64,000 bases of DNA from Bugula neritina (taxonomy: Eukaryota; Bryozoa; Gymnolaemata; Cheilostomatida; Bugulidae): contig OZ037770.1 of assembly GCA_964035545.1 (NCBI GenBank), positions 9,884,973 through 9,948,972 of the forward strand. The letters run 5' to 3'. A model generated the notes under the pieces. The model had not been told where the DNA came from and did not search any database. It saw only the letters and a list, made by a program, of their open reading frames with translations. Positions within the stretch are counted from its first letter, which is position 1. Every line of letters starts with the position of its first letter. Made by a program: the position numbers and the translations under genes. Positions 27,296-39,600 of the stretch are shown piece after piece.

Positions 27296-30200
27296 ATGGC
27301 ATTGTCAACGCAGAAGTCCACCACAAGTTTCATTGAAGAAATCGACTATAATGAATTAGAAATTGGACAGGTATCAATTAGACTTAGTTAAACTTATTAG
27401 AATTATTCCATCGTTTCCATGCTCGTAGTCATACTCAGACTGAGACTCCTAGTGATACTCATACTCATAGTCATACTGAGTCGTATGCTCATAGTAAATC
27501 TCAATGTCATTTGATACACTTACAGCGATACGCAGTACAGAGTACTCATACTTGCGCTGATCATGGTGGTGGTATTAATTAAGAATAAGTGGCGCAGTTA
27601 TAGTGATATACCTATCCCACATTGACATAATCATAATGCTATTGATAGTCATAAAGATATCGACAATGATAATTGATAACATGAAAATTAAGTTTAACCG
27701 TAACATAACGTCATATTTTAATTTGATAATCATAATTATAAATTATTATAAGAAATTTTAATTATATTTCATCATTATAATATTCAAACATCATAAACTT
27801 AAGCATTAAGATAATCACAATAAAATTGAAATAAAATAATAATAAACTAAAAATAACAAAAATGAATTTATTAGAACAAATGAAATTGAAAGTATTATTG
27901 ATTTAATCCACATGAATGTTGAACTGAAAGTAAAAGTATTAATAATTGACCTATATAAAATGCTACCAGTATTTCTATGAGGATGACTAAGACTATCAGT
28001 TTGGCTTTGTCTTTAACTATTGAAGAATTCATCTTCACAGTCAATGTCATAAATGATTATGATAATAGTCTGTAAGACTTAATATAAGTATTAGTATATA
28101 TATGCTATTGCCATTGTAGGTCATATTTGATTTTAATTTATAAATATAATTATATAGGACATAGGTATTGTAACAGTAACAGCAATGATTAATATAGTAT
28201 TTTCAAAATAATGATGTTGATCAGCAATCTAGCAACTTCAACCTGGTAGTTAATTAGGTAAAATTGAGTGTCAGTTACATTTATACTCTGGTAGAATCAA
28301 ATTATTTTTTTCAAGACTTATGGCAGACCATCACCATTGTTACAATAAAACCTAACTAATCAAATGTTCTTTTTTACAAATTTTTGAATTCAAAATAATA
28401 AGTGTAGGTGTTAAAGTGCTAATAGTGATAAGTAGTATGCAAAATTGCTACAAATGCATAGTGACAGCTGATTCACATTACCATTAGATCAATGCTATGA
28501 TTATGATTAGCCTTTGTCAATGGTGAAAAGTTAATGTTGAAAGTCAAGTATTGTTAAGTCTAATAGCATTAGTAATATGAATACTATTAGTTGTAAAATA
28601 TATTTTCAATTTCCTAGGTGGTGGGAAAAGGAGCATTTGGAGTTGTGCAAAAAGCAATATGGCGGGGCATGACTGTAGCCATCAAACAGACAGAAACTGA
28701 AAATGAGAAGAGAGCTTTTGTCACAGAGTTGAAGCAGTTGTCTAGAGTTAGTCATGAAAATATCATTAAACTTTATGGCAAGTATCTCTATTTTAACTTC
28801 CTATTCTTAAATATCAATAGCTTGCTTAGAGTAGCCAGGCAATCGATATCAAGTTTGTAGTTTTAATGCAATTGCTATTGCTCGTGCAAAACCTAGCCCA
28901 GTATTTCTCTATGTATGTATGAGGCTCATGTTAACTGACTTACAGGAGCTTCAACGAAATACCCGGCGTTTTTAATGATGGAGTTTGCCGAGTGTGGTTC
29001 ATTGTATAATCTGCTCCATGGTCCTGAACCAATGACTGCTTATGAAGCAGCTCATGCCATTAGTTGGACTTTGCAGACAGCTCTCGGTGTAGCTTATTTA
29101 CACAACATGAAACCCAAGGCTATAATTCACAGAGATCTTAAGCCTCCCAAGTAAGTTTCTATCAAATCTAAACCATGAACCTTGAACTTAGCTGTTGGCT
29201 CATCAAATACTCACTAGAACATATCTTACTGGCTACTCCTTTTGAAAGACTTGTTTCAATCACGAGGTTGTGAAATCTAAATTGAGCATATTAGATACAA
29301 AATTATTTTTTCAGAGAAGTAATCACTTGGACACATATGTTTTTGGGTTGATTTCCTTCTCTTTTATTTTATTGCTTTTTTTACTGTTAAATAGTTTGCT
29401 TCTGGTGAAAAAAGGTATGGTTGTGAAAATCTGTGATTTTGGTACGGCAGCAGACATTCAAACACACATGACCAACAATAAGGTAAGTTCATCTCAGGTA
29501 TATACTGATAAGATGGTAGAGAACCATAGCAGCTGTAAATACACTGAACTACTACAGCTTTACATGATCAGTCTTTTCTATACAATGTAACGTATATACA
29601 GCTGCAATCAACGCAGACTTGTCACATCACTGCGATAGAGACGGTCTGGCTATTAACAACGAGCTTTCCAAAGGAACCAAATTATGTATATACTGCCACT
29701 TTTTTCTCTTTCACTTTTTCTCGACATCCTTTTCTTTTTTTGCCTTTTGTCCCTTCTTGTGTATACTGTCTCCACTATATTTTAAGTTGAGAAGTTTTGT
29801 CTTACATAACTTGTATGTAGATCTGTTGCTGTCGGTTCTAGGGCAGTGCTGCCTGGATGGCGCCCGAGGTGTTTGAAGGCAACAAGTACTCAGAGAAATG
29901 TGACGTCTTCTCGTGGGGAATTGTTCTCTGGGAGTGTCTGGCCAGACAGAAACCGTTTAATGACATTGGCGGCTCTGCTTTCCGTATCATGTGGGCTATA
30001 CACTCAGGTGATTGCATGTGTTTGTTTGTTTGATACTTTTATTCTTGTTTTGCTAAAAATTTAAATATCAAAAAATGTTACTGTTATGTACGGCGTTTTT
30101 TTTTCAAACTAGGAGTGGTTAGTAATAATATAGTTGATTATTCATGCATTGCTGTTTACTCTGCAATGACTTCTGAACCTATCAACTTTTAGTATGATTT

Positions 30201-33200
30201 GATTTATAGTTGCTAAATTCATTAGATATAAAAATATGTGCAGTGCAATTAAATTCTGACAGTTTAGGATGACACTAGTGTTTAATGATGTATATGTATG
30301 CTGTATATGTACATGTATATGTAATTATGTAAATGCTGTTGTAATCTCAATGATGCCTCTTTTAATTTTGCTCTGCTGTAGTAGTGTATCTATTTTTACA
30401 TTGGTGGTAAAGTACATGGTTTTCAAGCCTTTTAGTAATATTTACTTAATTATAATGTACAAGTAACAAATACTTAAACATACAAGTAACAAATACTTAA
30501 ACATACAAGTAAATATGTACTTGAATGTGCAAGTAATAATGTACTTGAGTATACAAGTAATAATGTACTTGAGTATACAAGTAATAATGTACTTGAGTAT
30601 ACAAGTAATAATGTACTTGAGTATACAAGTAATAATGTACTTGAGTATACAAGTAATAATGTACTTGAGTATACAAGTAATAATGTACTTGAGTATACAA
30701 GTAATAAGGTACTTGAATGTAAAAGTAATACTGACCTAAATATGAAGGTAATATTAATAGTCCTAATTGTCTAGTTGCAATGAAAAGCCTTTTCATTCCT
30801 ATTTGTAAACTTGTTGCTGATAGAGTTACATTGTGTTACAGGCACCAGACCCCCTCTGCTCAGAGGGATGCCCAAATCTCTGGAGAAATTGATGACCAGA
30901 TGCTGGAGTAAGAATCCCTCAGAGAGACCTAGCATGGACGAAGTAAGTCAACCATCTAACAGTCTTTCACATTATACTAGTTTATATCAGGTGTACTTTG
31001 TAATCATTTCTTGATGAAAAAGCTAGATAGGAACAGAGATAGCTGGTAAAGGAAGGCTAAATGTAGAGATGATGGGAAGATGTTTGATTAAACTAAATTG
31101 AAACAATGATTGTCGCACAGACAGACTGCTATGATGATGATGACCTTGTAACTAATTCTTGTACTTCATGACATCTGATGATTGTGCCAGGAAATAGCAT
31201 TAAATATAGTTATGAAACTTTTTTCTAATGTTTTTCTAATTCTTGCATTTCATGGAAGTAAATGTTTGTCCAAGAGAGTGGCATTAATTTTTTTCTGATT
31301 ATATTTGAACCCTGGTATGTATAATGTAACATAATAACAATAGTTTTTATCAACGTCGTATAAATCCTACTCCATAGTATCGTAAACTTTCACATGGTCT
31401 TTTCTGTTACAGATTGTTCGAGTAGTGAGTCAGACTATGCCATTTTACAAGGATAAGTTGTCTCCTCTCATCTTCCCCGGAACAGTGGCCAGTGATGATA
31501 ATAACACAGGCAATTCCAATGGCTCGGAATCCTTACGGATAGATGATATACTGTATAAGGACCGTAGGACGCCCAGTCCTGTGAATGTAGGGGACAGAAC
31601 CAATACTGCAAGCAGTAGCTCCACGGCTAGGAGTAACAGCAGGTCTATCAGTCATAGAGATAGCGAGGAAGTTCTGATTCCGCCTCTCCAAATTGACCCG
31701 CCCCCTGTCACTGTTGAAGAGGTCAGTTGATGTTATAGAATCCCCGACGCACTTTGTCTCTATGTAGCTTGAAAATTATCCGTGCATATCTTAGCTGTCA
31801 TCTACATACTTGTATGCTGGAATAATTTTGTTTTATGATAAATTCTGCACTCGTGTTGATGACTTTCCAGTCGACTATGAAGTCTATGGTATTATAAAAC
31901 TAATAGTAATTACTGCTAACTTTCATTGCATGCTATTTTTAGCTGAAATGGAAGTTCAAAGTTTAACTTTCAATTGTTGAGCCGTATTAGTTTTATAATA
32001 CTATAAACTCTAGAACTAACTGGAAGCTTTATTAGCATCGGCACAGGTTTCTTATAAGACAAAACGTTTTGAGTATACAACCCTCAAACAGTCTGCAAAT
32101 GATGGCTAAATGTAAATGAATATTTTGATAATGTATAAATGAAGTGTGTCAGGGACTCTTTCAGTAAATTAATTTTTGATGTCTATAGAAACGACATCAA
32201 TGTGAAGATAGCTTTGCTTTTTGCGAAATATTACAATTTTTCTGCTCTTGAATATTACACTAGGCCTAAGTCTACCGATGGACCTAATATCTAGTGCATT
32301 GATTATTAGTCGGAAGTTTGCTTTTCATGAGCTGCTTAACTGTTTCAGACTGAGAGACCAAGTATGAGGTCGGTGTCTTTTGTGTCTTCCCCCAGCCGAG
32401 ATGAAAGAGACTCGTCACCTGCAAGCACTATGATGAACCGAGCTCCGGTGACATGTGCCACACCTATAAGGGGTGTTTCTTTGGCACATACGTCCAGTGC
32501 TCCTCTAATACATACGTCATGTGCTCTTTTGTCACAAACTTCAGGTGCTTCTCCGACACATATGCCAAGTGCTCCTGTGTCACACACGTCAGGTGCTTCC
32601 CTGACACACACATCGGGTGTCACAGCTGCTATGACAGGTGCCACAGTTGCTGGGGCACCTGCCACTTGTTCCTTTGCCATTGGTACTTCACCTGTGACAA
32701 TGACAAGCTCTGCTGGAGATATGTATTCACCCCGTAACGTCATCATGAACTCCAATGCACAGGTTTGCGTCATTTTTCTTTTATGTATTTTTTTGCAAAA
32801 TAGTCTTTTTTAAAGTTTAAGCCTATTTTTTATCTATTTCATATTTTCCAATGAATACGATGCTCAGTTCAGTGATACCAATTTATGTCAAAATTTGCAA
32901 GTTGACAAATTGTATAATAAAAATACATTCTCTCAAATAAAAGCAAATAAAACTTGATTTAAATTTTTGGTAAACCTTATTTTATTACCTATAGGTTTGT
33001 ATGTCTGCTACGATATTTGTTTTTTTCTATGGCGGTCATGTGATGCAACATTAAATTTTTTCTGAGTGCTTTTCATCAGTCATAATGTGTTGTGATTATT
33101 TCTAATCAACAATTTGTCCACCCAACTATCTTAATATATGTTATATATATTATATTTATTTGGTACAGTTTTTGCTGCAGTTATTCACTTATTACAGAAG

Positions 33201-33563
33201 AGGTTTTCTGCTGATATGGAGCCGTTATTCCCACTCTTGGAAAACGTTAGCTTGGCTGATTCACGTATGTAATCTGAGTTCACTGTGTACCTTATACTGT
33301 GGTTACTGTGGAGTATAATATGTTGGTTTTATATATATGTGTGTGTGTGCGTGTGCGCGCGCGTGTGGTGTGTGCGTGTGCGCGCGTGTAGTGTGTGCGC
33401 GCGCGTGTGGTGTGTGCGTGTGCGCGCGCGTGTGGTGTGTGCGTGTGCGCGCGCGTGTGGTGTGTGCGTGTGCGCGCGTGTGGTGTGCGCGTGTGGTGTG
33501 TGCGTGTGCGCGCGTGTGGTGTGTGTGTGTGTGTGGATATATATATATATATGTGTGTGTGTG

Positions 33564-33611
<48 letters not shown>

Positions 33612-36600
33612 TATATATGTGTATATGTATATACAGTGCTGTGAAAAAGTTTAAGGACGCTTGCAGAAATTTCTATGTATCTTGTTTAATAGGCATTTCT
33701 TGTAAGTTCTTAATATTTTCCTGCAAGTTCTATATATCAAAATGACTCTTAGAGTGTGCTCTACAATTTCCACCTTATAGATTCTTTCTATTGTGATATT
33801 TTCTACCCATTTTTGGGCCAACTGCACAAGCAGCTAGGGAAGCACAACTCCTGTATTTTTATGTAGCCAAAGTTTATCGACTTATAACCACAAAAGGCTA
33901 AATAGTGAAATTTGACTTTGTGCATGGCATCATGATATCATAAAGTATGACTTCCTTTTATAATTTGAAATATGTCATTTAGTTGTGAGCTTTTACATGG
34001 TGTCCACTTGGGTGCTGCGCATAGACTAAATGAGAGCTGTAAATCTTCTTTCAGAGGCAAAGTTTGTAATAATTTTCTTGCACAAAGAAGGTTATTCAAT
34101 TAGGAAAATATCTGAAAAGGTTGGCAAAGCAAAGACAACTGTACATCAAATTATCAAGAAGTTTATGGACACTGGTAATGTAGCAGATGAACCTGAAAAT
34201 GGCCGACCAAAAATAAGCACACCCGAGATGACAAGGTTCTCATTGAGATCAGCAAGAAAGATCGCCATAAAACAAGTCTTGAGTAGGCAGGGAATAGTCA
34301 GAATCAACAGGAACACCAGCTTCGACATCCCTGATAAGGCAAGATTGCTGAGCCATGGTTTACATGGCCGCAAAGCAAGAGGAAGCCTCTACCTACGGAG
34401 AAGCAGCAATAAAGCCGATTACGGTGGGCCAGGGAGCATGGTAATTAGACAGTGAATGATTAGAAAAAAAGTAATTTTTTTCAGATGAATCCATATTTAA
34501 TGTGAACAATCATGCTGGGAACTGTTGTGTAAAAAGATACCAGTATGAGAAATATAGCCGTCAATGTATACTTACAACAATTAAGCACCCTATAATCAGT
34601 GTTTTATTCTGTGGTTTTATAACATCAAAAAGTACAGGTCGACTCAGTATTTGCTCTGGAATGACGTTAATACCCAAAAATATATAGATAATCTCAATGC
34701 TAAACTTCTTCCAATTATGAAAAGCTTTTTTTAAAATAAAATTTACATATTTCAAGATGACAATGCACCATGCCATCGGGTGAAGACTATTCAAGAGCGG
34801 ACGAAAAAGCAGAGGGTCTCAACGCTCAACTGGCCAGCACGAAGCCCTGACTTGAACCCTATAAACAAATTATGGTCAAGAATGGCTAAAATAGTCTCCT
34901 CAAAGAAGCCAACAATTGAGGTGACACTCATAGAGCCTGTAATGCATGCATAGCATCATGTCGTGACTGAAAACGAGTTGAAGAAGCTGTACGAGTCGAT
35001 GCCTCCTCACTGCCGACTTGTGATTAAGAATAAAGGCTGACCAACAAAATACTGATACTAAAATTGAGTGCACTGTATGTTGCAATGCTGCTATAAGGTG
35101 TATAACAAATCACATATAATATTTTTCTATATTTTAAGTAAAATATTCTGATGTCATACAGTACACACAAATTGTGAGAGTATCGAATAATTTCCATATA
35201 CGGATAGTATCTCATTGTTTCACCCAAATCTTTGGAGGATGTAAAAGGAGACACTTATAATTTCTATGAATAAGATAAGGAGATCGTAAAGATCATTTTG
35301 ATAGGCACCATGCCCATGGAAATGCTTTAGTTATGTCTTAAAATTAGCTAGGGACATTGCTATTATGGAAAACAGGGAAGCGTCCTTAAACTTTTTCACA
35401 GCACTGTATATATATATGTATATAGATTACAGGGAGTGTATATATAGATAGTATGTAGGGAGTGTATATATAGATAGTATGTAGGGGGTGTATGTATAGA
35501 TAGTGTATAGGGAGTGTATATATATAGATAGTATATAAGGGGTGTATATGCAGATAGTATATAAGGGGCGTATATGTGACCAGTCGCGACAAAACCGGGG
35601 ATGTGGCGGCGTTTGTAAAGTGTAGTAAATGAAGGTTTAATTTGGATATACTTAAATTTGAAATTAATTTCCAGTTTTTAGGTTTTGAACTATTCTAATA
35701 CAAAAAATCCAAGGATTTCAAAAATCATACTTTCGTAAGCATTTGATGATTCCTTCAGCTCCAAAATTGCATTTAAAGTTGGTAACTAAGGCATTCAATT
35801 TTTTAAATAGTGAAAAAATTGCGAAGTTATCAAATAAAGAAAGAAGACAATTTTAGTCATTTTCATAGCGCAAGATCTTGCAAATTTATTTTTTATCAAA
35901 TGAGTTTAGCTTACACCTCTTTCTTCGCATTGTCAGAAGCATCGTATTTAAAATCGCAGGCTAGTTTTAGTTTTTCATCGTGCTCCATCCAAAATTAACT
36001 TTTAAGTTACTGAGCTGTTTTGCCCTTTGGTGATAAAATGCTAAACTTAATCTTTATCTTCAGCGTTCAAGCTTGAAAATCACAACAATACAGGTAATTA
36101 TACTCAAAACCATCCTTTACGCTATTAACTTAGAATTGTTGCCAGGATTATTTGTAGTTATCAATTTATTAATATTCATACTATCACTAGGAGTATGTCT
36201 ATTCTTATTCTATACTACTAGTACTACTACTCAACTAGTAACTATTTAAATGACTCTCACTATGACTCACAGTTTGAGGTACGGTTACTCATAATGATAA
36301 TCATAATAAATATTATTCATGATTTACTGATACTCATACTGGTATTTGGCAGTAAAACCAAATGTAGCTCATTAATATTAATAGTATAACTATAAGTAAT
36401 AATTAATATTTAAATAATTATAAATTCACTATTTGAGTCTGACTCTGAGTTTCGCCTTCGGTCTTAAAACTTGATACTTATACTGATAGTATTATATTTA
36501 TTGATTTATTCTATAGTTTATATTTAAATTTACATTGGACTTATTTTTAGTAACTTTTAGCCTCTGTCTTAGATTTTGTGAATACAGTTACTGATTACTA

Positions 36601-39600
36601 TTACTATTACTATTAGTATTAACGTTAGGCCTACTAGTCAAACTACCGTTTTCTTTTGTGATTTTCAAATTAGCTCAAAGTTTGATTTAAAATATAATGA
36701 TAAAATCTTTATCACATTATGCAGGCTTACAGTTACTGTCAAAACTCAATTGGTAATCCTATTTATATTGATAAAAGCATCACCTATAACCAAATTGAAA
36801 TAGTAAATGTGATTAAATGTAAATGAATATAATGATGAAATATTAATGCGAGTTCATATTGGTTCTATAGTTGACTGACTTAGTTCTTTAGTAAGTTACT
36901 TTTAGTCTTATTTAGTGAGTAGTAACACTAACTGAATGCATAAATAGTCTAAACTTTTTAATTTTATTATAAAGGATGAGCAAACGTTTATTCATATTTT
37001 AAAGTAATTTATTGAATTCAAATTGATTTTATAGTAAATGTCTTTAATATATTCAGTTGCATTTAGCTAGCTTCTTTACTCAATCAAATGCCTGAGTGGT
37101 TAATAGTTATCGAAAGACATTGCTTCAAAATTGCCAATTGCAGATATGCTAGATATTCAAGTGCATAATGTGTAATTTTACTGATAATACTATGTTAATA
37201 TAGAATAATATGATATTCTGTACATTTTAGAAAGTGGGCTTATGAGAGCATTAGAGTGAAGACTTATACCTGCACAACTCTACTACCTATCAATCTAACA
37301 CTCCTAATGTAGACACTCTGAATTTTGGCTTGCAAGGTTATGGCTTCTGCTTATTTCATTCATAAAAAGGTTTGCAGTCTTTTAATGATGTGCTTAAAAA
37401 TTTTCAACAATTTTTTTAATTTAAATTGTTTTGTTTAATTCAATACATTTAAATGTTGATAAAATGCAGGATGACAATTAACTGCTGCCATAATAGTACC
37501 ACAAGAGTGTTTAACCAACTAAATTTTTATAATATAACTGCGTATAATTTCTAATCAAGCTACCGTTTTCTTTTGCTATTTAAAAAAGTCAACATTGTAC
37601 TTGCAGCTCTGGAATAGACAATAGATGGGTAGATTGGCAGAATAGATGTCAAGTAGCAGCATCTATAATTGCTAGAAAATCAGCTGATGATAGTGATAAA
37701 GCTTTTGCCACATACATGATGTTATGTGTCCATACTCTGTAAACTCATATTATGAAGACCAAGGAAGTAGAAAGATGAAAAGTGCCTTTTTTTGCAAAAA
37801 CCGCAGAAGCTACCTAATTTTCTTTTCTTGATTAGAGTTAATTCAAACATAATGGTTGTATCCAGGCTGGATTTGTTACTGCATTTAATTAGTTTTTTGA
37901 AATAATGTATTTGATGTTCTAAATGTGAATATTAATGCCTGATAAAACTCAAAAGTTCTAATCGCTGATTTTATGTTTATAATTTCAACATCAATTGCTA
38001 AATTTAGTTGCCGTTAAAGATTATAAAGATATTTATGAATGAATCTCAAATGATCTCATAATAGTCAAATAATTTTCTCATAAGTGTTCTACTCATTAAG
38101 CAATAACTATGAAACAGCACAGCTCAATAGCTGCAGTTCGATATATTACACAATATATTAGAGGAGAGGAAGATATTCAATGTATAGCAGAAAGCAGCTG
38201 CCATTTTGTTTTATATGACTTCCTGCTGACTTGGATGCCTAATTTAAATATCTCAACACACAAATTTGCTGAAACATCCTCTTCTTTGCTGGAATTGTTG
38301 AACCTTTCAATCATTGAACAAAGTAAAAAGCAAATTGACAAATAAATTAGACAAAAAGTTTGGCGGCCATATTTGACCTAATTTTTATGTTGAGGCAGCA
38401 TGAAATTGAGTTTAACAGAAAGCCCAAACTTTCACAATTATTTTGGTACCAAATTTGTCACTATTCCCATCATACAAAGACCCGTTGCTAAGGCTTGTAA
38501 ATTTTAAACAAATAATTCTCAACTTATTCTAGAGTTGCCCACTTTAAACGCGATTTTCTCAAAACAGTAATTTAGAAATTCTAAAAACTTTAAAGTTTAT
38601 AAATACTGATATCTCGAGTTCTATTTATGCTAGAGACTTCAAATAAAGTGCAAAATGTTTGAAAAAGTCTGCTCTATCACTCCATAGTAATAACTAGGTT
38701 TTCAACATTTTATATACATCCCTTGTTTTGTGGTGCCAGGTCACATATATAGATGGTACCATGAGTATATAAGGTATACATACACCATAAAATCTGGGGA
38801 CTACTGGGTGTATCTTGCGCCTGTTGGATTAACTTTATTCGTCTGCTGATTCCATTCTAACTATAATCACCAATTGCTGCAAGATTAAATCCTTTCATTA
38901 GCTGGTTTTATAGTTGGAGAAAGAAGTAAGGGTGGTCAATTATGTGCTGCCCACAATTAATATGCATGGTTTCATGGACACATAATTTGTATTATTCTAT
39001 AAATTATAATTTCTTTAAATGCACCAATAGTTTTCCCAAAGATTCAGATGAAGTTACTCATTATTTTAATTCAATATCAACACTCATCTTTAGTTCACTT
39101 AACTTTTTGATTTATGCATTTGACTCTGCTCATAGTGTGTTGAAAAATTAATATGAAATCAATATGCTTGGACATGCCACTCAGAAGCTGTATTTAGCTG
39201 ATATTCAAGATATATGTGAACAATTTAATACTAGTTACATAAAATATGTAACGTGGCAGGGATTCTTTAAATGCGCTATGTGTGACTAGGTGATACCATT
39301 TTGGGCATGTCTGTATGTCTGTCACTAAAATAAAAAATAACCTCAAGCTTTCTGATTATATAACGAAATCTAAGCAACAGAAGACCTTTAACAAATTGTA
39401 CTTGATCTGTGCTTTTATTGTCATAGCATTTTCACTTGACTGTCTTTTGTCCTTTGTCCATAACGTGGTGCATAGATGTGGATAGTGTCTTGCTTGTTAT
39501 CATAGAGGTTTTACCTGGTTGAAATCTCAACACATTAAAACTAGTATGGGATTCTACCTATCAACAACTCGAATCCTCCTTCGGTCTGAGCTTGTAGATA

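Noticed and set aside
32345-32813. Long open frames on both strands and in a second plus frame
   Set aside because: Only the plus frame 32349-32762 joins in phase with neighbouring TAK1 exons. The others are open because the 24-bp coding repeat lacks stops in those frames.
33285-33654. Cys/Val/Arg-rich plus-strand frames
   Set aside because: Translation of the TG/CG/TA microsatellite.
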